Below, in pieces: positions 17,097 to 26,834 of a DNA stretch of 64,000 nt. The DNA lies in NCBI RefSeq assembly GCF_004698125.1, contig NZ_ML214297.1:2186226-2250225 (forward strand), given 5' to 3'. Positions within the stretch are counted from its first letter, which is position 1, and every line of letters begins with the position of its first letter. The translations under genes were made by a program, and so were the position numbers. The notes under the pieces were generated by a model. The model was not told the DNA's origin and searched no databases. It was given only the letters and a program-made list of their open reading frames with translations. The DNA is from Halosimplex halophilum. Lineage in GTDB: Archaea; Halobacteriota; Halobacteria; Halobacteriales; Haloarculaceae.

Positions 17097-18734
17097 CTAC
17101 TCTAATCGCACCTCCTCGATCCGCAGCGTGCTGGTTCCGCCCTGCCAGAAGTTCAGCCGCACCGACAGCGCCGAGGACGACCGGTCGATCCCCGCCGCCG
17201 CCATGTCGACGCGCACGTCCGTCGCACTCGTCCCGACGGCGTCGTCGGTCACGTCGGCGAGCATGGTGCGGACCCCGCCCATGTCGAAGAGGACCTCCGA
17301 CTCTTCGCCCCCGTCCGCGCCGCTGACGCGCAGGACGAGGTCGCTGTAGCCGTCGACCGGCCGGTTGATCTGCTCCTGGAACCAGCCGCCGTTGTCGTAC
17401 GCTAACACGAGCGCGCCGTCCTCGACCTCGCCGCCGCCGTTCTCGAAGGACCCGGCCCCGCACCACTGTCCGAGGTCGTTGCGATGGGACGACCACGCCG
17501 GGTCCCCGTCGTAGTCGTTGACCACCAGCGCGTCAGCCGCCGGGGTGTCCGTCGGCGTCTCCGGCTCGTCGGTCGGCGTCGGGGTCTCCGGTTCGTCCGT
17601 GGGCGTCGGCGTGTCGGGCTCGTCCGTCGGTGTCCCCGGTTCGTCGGTCGGCGAGTCCGTCGCGGTCCCGCCGTCGCCGAGCCGGCTGTAGACGACCGAG
17701 AAGTAGTCGCTGGCCGTGTAGCTGTCGGCCGAGCAGTCGTCGCCCCAGTACGGCGAGGCCATGTTCATCGGGTCCGCCGAGCCGTCGCCGTTCCAGGCCC
17801 AGCCGACGACCGGCCAGCCCAGCTCGCTCGCGTAGTCGACGATGGCCGACCAGTCGGCGCCCGTCGAGTTCGCGTAGTTGCCGAACTCCCCGATCATGCA
17901 GGGGTAGCTCGTCTCGTCCATCGCGTCGAGGTCCTCCGGGACGAGGTACTCCCCCGTCGTCGCGTTCCACGCGCTGGGGTAGACGTGCGCCGAGAGGATC
18001 AGGTCGTCGTCGTCGATCCCCTCGGCGGCGTCGGCCAGGCGGTAGGTGCCCTGGCCCCACCCGGGCGCGTCGCAGACGATCGGCCCCGAGTAGCTCGTCT
18101 CCGAGCGGACGGTGCCGATCGCCTCGTCGTACGCGTCGGCGTACTCCCCGGCGGTCACCTGGTGGTTGCCCCACTCGTTCATCATGTTCACCGTGAACGA
18201 GGTGTCGGCCGAGAGCGTCTCGTAGTGCTCCGCCCAGAACTCCGCCGCGTTCTGGAGCGCCGCGGCACTGGCCGACCCGTTGTCGGGGTAGTGGTGGTAC
18301 GTGGCGATCACGTCCAGCCCGTGGGCCGCGGCCTCGTCGATCCAGCGCTTGGCGTCCTCGACCGTCGTGGCGACCTCGCCGAAGTCGAACGGCTCGATCT
18401 CGATCCGGACCGTCTCGATGTCCGGGTACTCCGCCATGAGGTCGTAGCCCAGGTCCTGGTCCCCGTCGCAGAAGTACGACGGCTGGAGGTTGACGCCGTC
18501 GCCGAACGAGGCGCCGGCGGCCGTCGACACGGTCGCGCCGAGCGTGCCGACCGCGCCGAGCGCGACGCCGCCGCCGAGCCCGCGCAGCACCGTCCGCCGC
18601 CGCGGGCCGCCGTTCGACGCGTCACCGCCGCCGCCCGGTGCGTCGCCGCTGCCACCGGACCGGGCGCGGTCGACCGCCCGGCCGCGTCGCTGTTCGCCGT
18701 CCTGTGCCTGTCGTGGTGAGTCGTCGGAGTCCAT
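17097..18734 (-). CDS. Tat-exported GH5-type hydrolase (mannanase-like) with C-terminal WQG module
   Basis: 545 residues. Tat signal after a 44-residue n-region (PRRRTVLRGLGG). Catalytic domain about 76-352 with acid/base Glu187 in NMMNEWGN and nucleophile Glu283 in MIGEFGNY; NEWG and the GEFG strand resemble GH5 beta-mannanases more than the other GH5 genes here. Thr/Pro linker 359-400 made of TPTDEPE-like repeats. WQG module type A 401-545, ending VRLE. Predicted extracellular. It lies 99 bases downstream of the GH10 gene at 18834. Mannan versus glucan specificity is inference. Confidence 0.85.
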   Translation of the reverse strand: MDSDDSPRQAQDGEQRRGRAVDRARSGGSGDAPGGGGDASNGGPRRRTVLRGLGGGVALGAVGTLGATVSTAAGASFGDGVNLQPSYFCDGDQDLGYDLMAEYPDIETVRIEIEPFDFGEVATTVEDAKRWIDEAAAHGLDVIATYHHYPDNGSASAAALQNAAEFWAEHYETLSADTSFTVNMMNEWGNHQVTAGEYADAYDEAIGTVRSETSYSGPIVCDAPGWGQGTYRLADAAEGIDDDDLILSAHVYPSAWNATTGEYLVPEDLDAMDETSYPCMIGEFGNYANSTGADWSAIVDYASELGWPVVGWAWNGDGSADPMNMASPYWGDDCSADSYTASDYFSVVYSRLGDGGTATDSPTDEPGTPTDEPDTPTPTDEPETPTPTDEPETPTDTPAADALVVNDYDGDPAWSSHRNDLGQWCGAGSFENGGGEVEDGALVLAYDNGGWFQEQINRPVDGYSDLVLRVSGADGGEESEVLFDMGGVRTMLADVTDDAVGTSATDVRVDMAAAGIDRSSSALSVRLNFWQGGTSTLRIEEVRLE

Positions 18735-18833
18735 GGGTCGTGTCTCGCCTGTGTCGTGTCTCGCGTGGGGTGTCGCCGGACGGGCGCCGCGGCGGACCGC
18801 CGGCGATGTGTCGCCGACCCGCCGCCGCGGCCG

Positions 18834-21533
18834 TCAGGAGACGGTGACTTCGACCGTGTCGGTGGTCGAGGCGCCCTCGTTGTTCGTCGCGGTCAGTTCG
18901 ACGGTGTAGGTGCCCGCCGAGCCGTAGGTCGCCTCGGCGTACCAGCCGCTGGCCGACTCGCCGTTGCCCAGGCTCCAGGACAGCGAGTCGACCCAGTTGC
19001 CCGACTCGGTGGTGTCGGTCACGCGGAAGCTGACCCGCTCGCCGACCGACGCCGAGGTCGCGCTCGGGTCGATCTCCGCGACGAGGTCGCCGCTCGACCC
19101 GTCGGAACCGTCCGACCCGTCCGACCCGTCGGAGCCGTCGGAGCCGTCCGACCCGTCGCCGCCCCCGCCGGAGCCGCCGAAGGCGATGCGGTCGATCTCG
19201 ACCGCCCCCGACTCGCCCTGCCAGAAGTTCAGCCGGACGGACTGGGGGTCGTCGAGGTCGGCACCGGCCGCCGCGAGGTCGACCGACACCGTCGACCACT
19301 CCGTCCCGATCGCGTCGTCCGTGAGGTTGCCGAGCACGTCGCTCGCGCCGCCGACCTGGACGGTGAAGTCGTCCTCCTCGCCGCCCGCGTCGCCGCGGAC
19401 GCGGAGGCGCAGCGTCGGCCGGTCGGCGACCGACCGCGTGACGTTCGACCCCATCCAGCCGGCGTTGTCGTACTCCAGCCGGAGCGCGCCGTCCGACACG
19501 TCGCCGCTGCCGCCGCCGTTGGCGAAGCTACCGCCGTCGGCCCAGTTGCCCAGGTCGTTCGACCCGGGGTAATTGCCGCCGTCGAACTCGTGGACGACCA
19601 GCGCGTCGCCGGCCGGCTCGTCGGTCCCGTCCTCGCCGTCGCCGGCGGCGTCGGTCGTCGCCGTGACGGTCGCGGCGTCGGACTCGTTGCCGGCGGCGTC
19701 AACCGCCGAGACGCCGACCGTGTAGCTCGTCTCGGCCGACAGCCCCTCGACGGTCGCCGTCGTCATGCCCGCACCCACGGTCTGGTCCTCGCTGCCGTCG
19801 ACGTAGACGACGTACTCCGAGAGACCGGCGGAGCCGTTGTCGGAGACGCCCTCCCAGGTGACCGTCACCGTCGAGTCGGTCGTCGCCGACACCGAGAGGT
19901 CCTCCGGTACCGACGGCGGCTGGGTGTCGTCGCTCCCCTCTCCGTCGCCCTCGACGGTGACCGTCACGGTCGTCGTGCCCGACGCGTCCGACACGGAGAC
20001 CGTCTCCGTGGTCTCGCCGCTGTCGGTGCTGACCGTGACCTCGTGCTCGCCGAGGAAGGCGGTCGTCGCGTAGGCGCCCGAGCCGTCGGTCGTCCCGCTG
20101 TCGTCGGTCCACCACTCGTCGTAGACGAGGCCAGTCCACACGTCGTAGGCGGGTTTCTGCGACCAGTCGTCGTAGAACAGCGGCGCCTCGTTCTCCCAGT
20201 GGCGGCCGTCCCAGAAGCCCCACATGATGAAGTCGTCGCAGCCGGGGTGGGAGAAGGCGCCCCGCAGGTAGTTCTCCAGCATCTGCGCGCGCTCCTCGTC
20301 GTCCTCCCAGTCGTCGCCGTTGTACGTGTCGAACTCCGTGATCTTCAGTCGGCCGCCCAGGTCGGCCCACTTGTTCATCTCCTCGGCGACCTGGGCGGCG
20401 CTGATCCGGCCGTCCGGGTCGTCGTTGCTGTTGAACTCCCCCTGTCGGGCGGCGACGTGAGCCTGTAGCCCGACGGTGTCGACCTGAACGGCGTTGGAGT
20501 TGATGTGCTGGATCTCGTTCTGATACCGGTTGTCGGTGTAGGCGTAGGGGAACTGGTTGAAGTCGTTGACGGCGATCCCCAGGTCGTAGCCGTTCTCGCT
20601 GATGACCGATTCGGCCTTGTCGTACCAGTCGGCCAGCAGCTGGGAACTCCAGGGGACGACCTCGCCGGTCCAGGGCTCCTCGGTGTCGATCTGGTCGCCG
20701 TAGACGCCGATCTGCATCTGGTAGACGTGCATCGCCTCGTTGACGACCTCCCACTCGGTCAGGTCGTCGCCGTAGTGGGTGATGATCTCCTCGATGTGGG
20801 CCATCGACCGCTCGCGGATCGTCTCGGCGTCGTTGTTGTCGATCGCGGTCTGGATGTCCGAGGGGATGGCGCCGACGTCCTCGCGACCCCACAGGCAGAC
20901 GTGCCCGCGCATGTCCAGCCCCTGGTCCAGGACCCACTGGGTCGCCTCGTCGGCCAGCGCCTGCTCGTTCTCGAAGAAGTCCCACTTGTGGCGGTTCTCC
21001 ATCACCGCCTTGTTGAACAGCTCCGGGATGTACGTCCGGTAGTTGTCCCCCTCGCTGGAGCTGTTGATCAGCGTGTTGGCGTTGACGGCCGTCCCGAAGC
21101 CGAACTGGTGTTCCCGCTGGGAGACCGAGACCTCCGCCCCCGAGACCGTCGAACCGTCGGGGTTCTCGACGACCACTTCGAGGTCGCCTGTCCGGTGTTC
21201 CCGGATGCGCTCGTCGACCGTCTTCGACGTGTCGGCCGTCTCCGCGGCCGCCGTCCCCGTCCCGGCGCTACCGAGGCCGGCCATCGCGGCGGCCGCCAGC
21301 GACGCCTTCAGGTAGTCCCGCCGGTCCATCGACGCCAGCGCCTCGGCGGCCTCCTCGTCTACGACCTCCGGGTCGTCCACGTCTGCGACCTCGGGGCCGC
21401 CCGCGTCGCACCGCTCGGCCTCGATCCCGTCCGCATCGGCCGCTTCGATGTCGGTTTTGTCGGCCGATCCGTCGGCCGTCGGTACGTCTGTCCCGTCCGT
21501 CTGTGCTCGGTCGGATGTGTCGTCGTTCGTCAT
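18834..21533 (-). CDS. Tat-exported GH10 xylanase with Fn3, WQG and PKD domains
   Basis: 899 residues. Acidic ~68-residue n-region, then Tat motif MDRRDYLKAS (69-78). GH10 domain about 110-475 with acid/base Glu266 (WEVVNEAMH) and nucleophile Glu400 (LKITEFDTY). Then a beta-sandwich stretch to about 530, Fn3 (about 540-628), type-B WQG module (about 643-785), a GSD-repeat spacer, and a C-terminal PKD-like domain (about 815-899). Predicted extracellular endo-1,4-beta-xylanase. It is a close paralogue of the neighbouring 21564 gene through the GH10 and Fn3 parts but has a different tail. Confidence 0.9.
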   Translation of the reverse strand: MTNDDTSDRAQTDGTDVPTADGSADKTDIEAADADGIEAERCDAGGPEVADVDDPEVVDEEAAEALASMDRRDYLKASLAAAAMAGLGSAGTGTAAAETADTSKTVDERIREHRTGDLEVVVENPDGSTVSGAEVSVSQREHQFGFGTAVNANTLINSSSEGDNYRTYIPELFNKAVMENRHKWDFFENEQALADEATQWVLDQGLDMRGHVCLWGREDVGAIPSDIQTAIDNNDAETIRERSMAHIEEIITHYGDDLTEWEVVNEAMHVYQMQIGVYGDQIDTEEPWTGEVVPWSSQLLADWYDKAESVISENGYDLGIAVNDFNQFPYAYTDNRYQNEIQHINSNAVQVDTVGLQAHVAARQGEFNSNDDPDGRISAAQVAEEMNKWADLGGRLKITEFDTYNGDDWEDDEERAQMLENYLRGAFSHPGCDDFIMWGFWDGRHWENEAPLFYDDWSQKPAYDVWTGLVYDEWWTDDSGTTDGSGAYATTAFLGEHEVTVSTDSGETTETVSVSDASGTTTVTVTVEGDGEGSDDTQPPSVPEDLSVSATTDSTVTVTWEGVSDNGSAGLSEYVVYVDGSEDQTVGAGMTTATVEGLSAETSYTVGVSAVDAAGNESDAATVTATTDAAGDGEDGTDEPAGDALVVHEFDGGNYPGSNDLGNWADGGSFANGGGSGDVSDGALRLEYDNAGWMGSNVTRSVADRPTLRLRVRGDAGGEEDDFTVQVGGASDVLGNLTDDAIGTEWSTVSVDLAAAGADLDDPQSVRLNFWQGESGAVEIDRIAFGGSGGGGDGSDGSDGSDGSDGSDGSDGSSGDLVAEIDPSATSASVGERVSFRVTDTTESGNWVDSLSWSLGNGESASGWYAEATYGSAGTYTVELTATNNEGASTTDTVEVTVS
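19098..19155 (-). repeat. GSD microrepeat encoding a domain spacer
   Basis: In-frame 9-base units (variants of GGTTCCGAC) encode about six Gly-Ser-Asp repeats between the WQG module and the PKD domain. Acidic flexible spacer; prone to length change by slippage. Confidence 0.75.
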
Positions 21534-21563
21534 AGTTCCGTGTGTGCCTGTGTGGTTCGCGCG

Positions 21564-23807
21564 CTATTCGAGCCGGATCTCCGCGATCCGCAGCGTGCTG
21601 CTACCGCCCTGCCAGAAGTTGAGCCGCACCGAGAGATCCCCCACAGAGCGGTCGATCCCCGCCGACGCCAGGTCGACGCGGACTTCCCCCGTGCTCGTGC
21701 CGATGGCGTCGTCGGTGACGTTCGAGAGCATGGTCCGCACCCCGCCCATGTCGAAGAGGATTTCCGACTCCTCGCCGCCGTCCGCGCCGCCGACCTCGAA
21801 CACCAGCGTCGAGTACGCCTCGATCGACCGATTGATCTGCTCCTGGAACCAGCCGCCGTTGTCGTACTCCAGAACGAGCGCACCGTCCTCGACCTCGCCG
21901 GAGCCGTTCTCGAAGGACCCGGCGCCGCACCACTCGCCCAGGTCGTTGCGGTGGCTCGACCAGCCCGGGTCCCCGTCGTAGTTGTCGACGACCAGCGCGT
22001 CGGCCGGCTCGTCGCTCCCGCCGTCGTCACTCGCGTCGGTCGCGGCCGTGACGGTCGCGGCGTCGGACTCGTTGCCCGCCCCGTCGACCGCCGCGACACC
22101 GATCTCGTAGGCCGTGTCGGCCGACAGTCCCTCGACGGTCGCCGTCGTCATGCCCGCACCCACGGTCTGGTCCTCGCTCCCGTCGACGTAGACGACGTAC
22201 CCGTCCAGCCCCGAAGAGCCGTTGTCGGAGACGCCCTCCCAGGTGACCGTCACCGTCGAGTCGGTCGTCGCCGACACCGAGAGGTCCTCCGGTACCGACG
22301 GCGGCTGGGTGTCTCCCGTGTCGCCGCCGCCCTCGACGGTGACGGTGACGGTAGTCGTCCCCGAAGCCTCGGACAGCGAGACGGGTTCGGTCGTCTCGCC
22401 GCTGTCGGTGCTGACCGTGACCTCGTGCTCGCCGAGGAACGCCGTCGTCGCGTAGGCGCCCGAGCCGTCGGTCGTCCCGCTGTCGTCGGTCCACCACTCG
22501 TCGTAGACGAGGCCGGTCCACACGTCGTAGGCGGGTTTCCGCGACCAGTCGTCGTAGAACAGCGGCGCCTCGTCCTTCCAGTGGTCGCCGTCCCAGAAGC
22601 CCCACATGACGAAGGCGTCGACGCCGGGGTGGGAGAACGCACCGCGCAGATAGTTCTCGGTCACGTCGGCGCGTTCCTCGTCGTCCTCCCAGTCGTCGCC
22701 GTTGTACGTGTCGAACTCCGTGATCTTCACGCGCGCGCCGTGGTCAGCCCACTTGTTGATCTCGGCGACCACCCGGTCGGCGTCGATACGGCCGTCGGGG
22801 TCGCTGTTCGTGTTGAACTCGCCCTGCCGGGCGGCGACGTGGGCCTGCAGCCCGACGGTGTCCAGCTGCGCCCCGCTGGCGTTGATGTGGTCGATTTCGG
22901 ACTCGTAGCGGTTGTCCGTGTAGGCGTAGGGGAACTGGTTGAAGTCGTTGACCGCGATGCCGACGTCGAGGTCGTTCTCGTCGATCACCGACGCGGCCTT
23001 GTCGTACCAGTCGGCCAGCAGCTGGGAACTCCAGGGAACGACCTCGCCGGACCACGGCTCCTCGGTGTCGATCCGGTCGCCGTAGACCCCCAGCTGGAGC
23101 TGGTAGACGTGCATCGCCTCGTTGACGACCTCCCACTCGGTCAGGTCGTCACCGTAGTGGGTGATGATCTCCTCGATGTGGGCCATCGACCGCTCGCGGA
23201 TCGTCTCGGCGTCGCGCTCCTCGATCGCGGTCTGGATGTCCGAGGGGATGGCGCCGACGTCCTCGCGGCCCCACAGGCAGACGTGCCCGCGCATGTCCAG
23301 GCCCCGGTCGAGCAGCCAGTCGGTCGCCTCGTCGGCGGTCTGGCGGTTGTTCTCCCAGAACCGCCACTTGTGGTGGTTGCCGAGGACCGCCGTGTTGAAC
23401 AGCTCGGGGACGTACTCGCGGTAGTTGTCCCCCTCGCTGGAGCCGTTGATCAGCCTGTCGGCGTTGACTGCGGTGCCGAAGCGGAACTGGTGTTCCCGCT
23501 GGGAGACCGAGACCTCCGCCCCCGAGACCGTCGAACCGTCGGGGTTCTCGACGACCACTTCGAGGTCGCCTGTCCGGTGTTCCCGGATGCGCTCGTCGAC
23601 CGTCTTCGACGTGTCGGCCGTCTCCGCGGCCGCCGTCCCCGCGCCAGCGCCGCCGAGGCCGGCCGCAGCCGCCGCGGCCAGCGACGCCTTCAGGTAGCCC
23701 CGCCGGTCCATCGACGCCAGCGCCTCGGCGGCCTCCTCGTCGAGGGCCTCGGAGTCGCCGCTGTCGGCCGGTCTCGGTTCCGCTCTCCGCGTATCGTCGT
23801 CTGTCAT
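21564..23807 (-). CDS. Tat-exported GH10 xylanase with Fn3 and C-terminal WQG module
   Basis: 747 residues. N-region of about 32 residues then MDRRGYLKAS (33-42). The GH10 domain matches the 18834 protein nearly residue for residue; expected acid/base and nucleophile glutamates lie near 230 (WEVVNEAMH) and 364 (KITEFDTY). Fn3 domain follows (about 500-600), then a type-A WQG module (about 605-747) ending IRLE. Predicted extracellular endo-xylanase. It is 30 bases from both neighbours, so co-transcribed. A tandem duplicate whose C-terminal module was exchanged relative to its sister. Confidence 0.9.
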   Translation of the reverse strand: MTDDDTRRAEPRPADSGDSEALDEEAAEALASMDRRGYLKASLAAAAAAGLGGAGAGTAAAETADTSKTVDERIREHRTGDLEVVVENPDGSTVSGAEVSVSQREHQFRFGTAVNADRLINGSSEGDNYREYVPELFNTAVLGNHHKWRFWENNRQTADEATDWLLDRGLDMRGHVCLWGREDVGAIPSDIQTAIEERDAETIRERSMAHIEEIITHYGDDLTEWEVVNEAMHVYQLQLGVYGDRIDTEEPWSGEVVPWSSQLLADWYDKAASVIDENDLDVGIAVNDFNQFPYAYTDNRYESEIDHINASGAQLDTVGLQAHVAARQGEFNTNSDPDGRIDADRVVAEINKWADHGARVKITEFDTYNGDDWEDDEERADVTENYLRGAFSHPGVDAFVMWGFWDGDHWKDEAPLFYDDWSRKPAYDVWTGLVYDEWWTDDSGTTDGSGAYATTAFLGEHEVTVSTDSGETTEPVSLSEASGTTTVTVTVEGGGDTGDTQPPSVPEDLSVSATTDSTVTVTWEGVSDNGSSGLDGYVVYVDGSEDQTVGAGMTTATVEGLSADTAYEIGVAAVDGAGNESDAATVTAATDASDDGGSDEPADALVVDNYDGDPGWSSHRNDLGEWCGAGSFENGSGEVEDGALVLEYDNGGWFQEQINRSIEAYSTLVFEVGGADGGEESEILFDMGGVRTMLSNVTDDAIGTSTGEVRVDLASAGIDRSVGDLSVRLNFWQGGSSTLRIAEIRLE

Positions 23808-23837
23808 GAGTGCGTGTCAGATGGTTCTCTCGCGCGT

Positions 23838-26834
23838 CTATTCGAGCCGTATCTCCTCGATCGCGAGCGTGCTGGCACCGCCCTGCCAGAAGTTCAGGCG
23901 CAGCGACAGCGACGACGACGTGCGGTCGACGCCGGCCGACGCCAGGTCGACGCGCACCGCGCCCGTGCTCGTGCCGACCGAGTCGTCGGTCACGTCGGCG
24001 AGCACGGTCCGCACCCCGCCCATGTCGAAGAGGATCTCGGACTCCTCGCCCCCGTCGGCGCCGCTGACCTCGAACACCAGCGTCGAGTAGTCGCTCACGT
24101 CGCGGTTGATCTGCTCCTGGAACCAGCCGCCGTTGTCGTACTCCAGGACCAGCGCGCCGTCCTCGACCTCGCCGGAGCCGTTCTCGAAGGACCCGGCGCC
24201 GCACCACTGCCCGAGGTCGTTCCGGTGGGACGACCACGCCGGGTCCCCGTCGTAGTCGTTGACCACCAGCGCGTCGGCGGGTTCGTCGCCCCCGTCGTCG
24301 CTCGCGTCGGTCGTGGCCGTGACCGTCGCCGCAGCGGACTCGTTGCCCGCGGCGTCGACCGCGACCACCCCGACCTCGTAGGGGGTGTCGGCCGACAGCC
24401 CGTCGACGGTTGCCGACGTGGAGCCCGCCGGAACCGTCTGGTCCTCGCTGCCGTCGACGGTGACGACGTAGTGGTCGACGCCGCTGCCGTCGTCGGTAAC
24501 CGCGTCCCAGGAGACGGAGACCGACGAGTCCGTCGTCCCGGTCACCGAGAGGTCGGCCGGCGCCGGCGGCGCGGTCGTGTCACCCCCGGGCGCGGTCGTC
24601 GCGGACACGCTCGCCGCCGCCGACTCGTTGCCGGCGCCGTCGACCGCCGTGACCGCGACCGTGTAGCTCGTCTCCGCCGACAGCCCGTCGACCGTCGCGG
24701 AGGTGGTCCCCGCGGGGACGGTCCGGACCTCGCTGCCGTCGACGGAGACGGCGTAGTGGTCGAGCCCGCTCCCGCCGGAGTCTTCGACGGCGCCCCAGTC
24801 GACGGAGATCGAGGAGTCGGTCGTGTCGGTCACCGAGAGGTCCGTCGGGGCGGGCGGCGCGGTCGTGTCGCCGCTCCCCTCGGACTCGCCGAACTCGATC
24901 CAGTCGAAGTTCCAGGCGCCCGACTCGGCGGTGACCCGGACGACGTGCTCGCCCTCCGGGAGGTCGAGGTCGCCGACGCGGATCGTCTGCCAGTTCGACC
25001 AGCCGCCGGTCTGCCACACGTCCTGGGTCGCCAGCGTCTCGCCGTCGACGGAGACCCGCAGCGCCCCGCCCCCGCCGCTGCCGGCCGCGACGTTGACACG
25101 CGTGGTGCGGGTCCCCGCCGACTCGACCTGGACGGTGTACTCCAGCCACTCGCCGGTCGCGATGTAGCCGACGTTGTAGCCGGTGTTCGCCGACGTGCCG
25201 ATGTCGACGGCGGTGTCGCGGTAGTCGGCGCCGCCCTTGTTCGCGGGCGTGGTGTCGTAGTAGCTGACCCCCTGGCCGCCCTCGTCGAAGTCCTCGGCCT
25301 GGACGCGCCCCGGGACGGTGTGGGGGCCGTTGTACGGCGACTGCTGAGCGTCGCGCGCGATCGTCTCGGCGACGACCGTCGCCGGGTCGGACTCGTTGCC
25401 GGCGTCGTCCTCGGCGGTGACGGCCGCCTCGTAGGTCGTCGCCGGCTCCAGCCCGGACACCGTCGCCGAGGTGGTGCCGGGGAGCGTCTCGGTCGTCTCG
25501 GACCCGTCGACCGAGACCGTGTAGTGGGAGAGGCCGGCCTCGCCCTCGTCGGTGACCGCGTCCCACGAGAGGTCGAAGCCGATCTCCGTGGCGTTCGAGA
25601 CCGCGAGGTTCGCGGGCGCCGGCGGCGCCGTCGCGTCGTCGACGGTGCTGGCCGGGACGCTGTCGCCCTTCGTCTCCGACAGCCAGCTCTTGATGTACCC
25701 TCCCATCTGCTCGTCGCCGTCCTTGAGCGTCCAGGACTCGGCCGCCCCGTCGCCGGGCGACTCGAAGAACGTGGGCGCCCACGAGTCGTCGAAACACCAG
25801 GAGATCCAGCCCATGTTGGCGTAGCCCTCCGCCCACTGGCGGAACGGCTCGCCCCAGCCCGAGGTGGTCCCCTGGTCGACGCTCCCGCCGTCGGGGTCCC
25901 AGCCGAACTCCGTCACGACGACCGGCACGTCGTTGGCGGGTTCGCCGTAGTACTGGTCGAACTCCGAGGGAGCGCCGTTGTCGGGGTAGATGTGGGCCGC
26001 GTAGACCAGGTTGTCGCCCTCGAAGGGGTACTCCGGCGCCATGTGGGTCACCGAAGTCCACCGCGGCGAGCCGATGACGATGGGCGTCTCCGGCGCGTGG
26101 TCGCGCACGAGGTCGACCCACGGCTGGGCGGCGTCGCGCCAGGTCTGCCACGCCCCGGCGTCGTCGCCGTACATCGTCGGCTGGGTCGGCTCGTTGAACA
26201 GCTCGTAGATGACGTGTTCGTCGTCGGCGAACTCCGGGGCGACCGCGCTCCAGAAGTTCGTCATCACGTCGTCGATGGGGTCGAGCGTGTCGTCGTTCTC
26301 CTCGTTGTACGTCTCGGTCGCCGCCTGGGTGTACGGCCGGATGAGGTGGAAGTCCACCAGCGCGTACACGTCCCGGGAGGCCAGGATCTCCACCGAGGGC
26401 CGGATGAACTCGTCGATCAGGGTGTCGACCCCGAAGTGGTCGACGTTGTCCTGGGTGAACGGCAGCCGGACGACGTTGGGGTGCCACCCGTCGGCGGTGT
26501 CCGTCGCCCGCCGGAGCACCTCCTCGAAGGACTTGGGGTGGTACCGCCGGTAGAACGCCGGGTCGGCCGTGGCGATCCCGCGCAGCTGCACCTCGTTGCC
26601 CTCGGGGTCGCGGATCCACTTGCCGTCGGTGTGCAGCCGCGGCGTCGGCACGCCCGCGCTCGCGCGCCCGGACAGCACCGTTCCGCCGGCCGCCGCCGCG
26701 CCGATGGCCTTCAGCGCCGTCCGCCGCGTCGCCGTCGCCGCGCCGTCGCGGCGGTGGTCGCCGACACTGGCGGAGTCGTCGCGGCGGTCCTCGCCGCCAC
26801 CGGCGGGACCGTCGCTCGGCGACTCCCCCGTCAC
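23838..26834 (-). CDS. Tat-exported multidomain GH5 cellulase: GH5-Fn3-CBM6-Fn3-Fn3-WQG
   Basis: 998 residues, the largest enzyme of the cluster. GTG start at 26834 overlaps the upstream stop by four bases. Tat motif ATRRTALKAIG (35-45). GH5 domain about 62-390: acid/base Glu215 in ELFNEP, nucleophile Glu309 in VTEFGW. Fn3 about 405-500. CBM6-like domain about 510-640 (VQAEDFDEGG, then GYIATGEWLEY and ESGAWNFDWIEF). Two more Fn3 domains about 655-835. Type-A WQG module about 855-998. CBM6 suggests xylan or beta-glucan binding. Predicted extracellular. Confidence 0.9.
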   Translation of the reverse strand: MTGESPSDGPAGGGEDRRDDSASVGDHRRDGAATATRRTALKAIGAAAAGGTVLSGRASAGVPTPRLHTDGKWIRDPEGNEVQLRGIATADPAFYRRYHPKSFEEVLRRATDTADGWHPNVVRLPFTQDNVDHFGVDTLIDEFIRPSVEILASRDVYALVDFHLIRPYTQAATETYNEENDDTLDPIDDVMTNFWSAVAPEFADDEHVIYELFNEPTQPTMYGDDAGAWQTWRDAAQPWVDLVRDHAPETPIVIGSPRWTSVTHMAPEYPFEGDNLVYAAHIYPDNGAPSEFDQYYGEPANDVPVVVTEFGWDPDGGSVDQGTTSGWGEPFRQWAEGYANMGWISWCFDDSWAPTFFESPGDGAAESWTLKDGDEQMGGYIKSWLSETKGDSVPASTVDDATAPPAPANLAVSNATEIGFDLSWDAVTDEGEAGLSHYTVSVDGSETTETLPGTTSATVSGLEPATTYEAAVTAEDDAGNESDPATVVAETIARDAQQSPYNGPHTVPGRVQAEDFDEGGQGVSYYDTTPANKGGADYRDTAVDIGTSANTGYNVGYIATGEWLEYTVQVESAGTRTTRVNVAAGSGGGGALRVSVDGETLATQDVWQTGGWSNWQTIRVGDLDLPEGEHVVRVTAESGAWNFDWIEFGESEGSGDTTAPPAPTDLSVTDTTDSSISVDWGAVEDSGGSGLDHYAVSVDGSEVRTVPAGTTSATVDGLSAETSYTVAVTAVDGAGNESAAASVSATTAPGGDTTAPPAPADLSVTGTTDSSVSVSWDAVTDDGSGVDHYVVTVDGSEDQTVPAGSTSATVDGLSADTPYEVGVVAVDAAGNESAAATVTATTDASDDGGDEPADALVVNDYDGDPAWSSHRNDLGQWCGAGSFENGSGEVEDGALVLEYDNGGWFQEQINRDVSDYSTLVFEVSGADGGEESEILFDMGGVRTVLADVTDDSVGTSTGAVRVDLASAGVDRTSSSLSLRLNFWQGGASTLAIEEIRLE

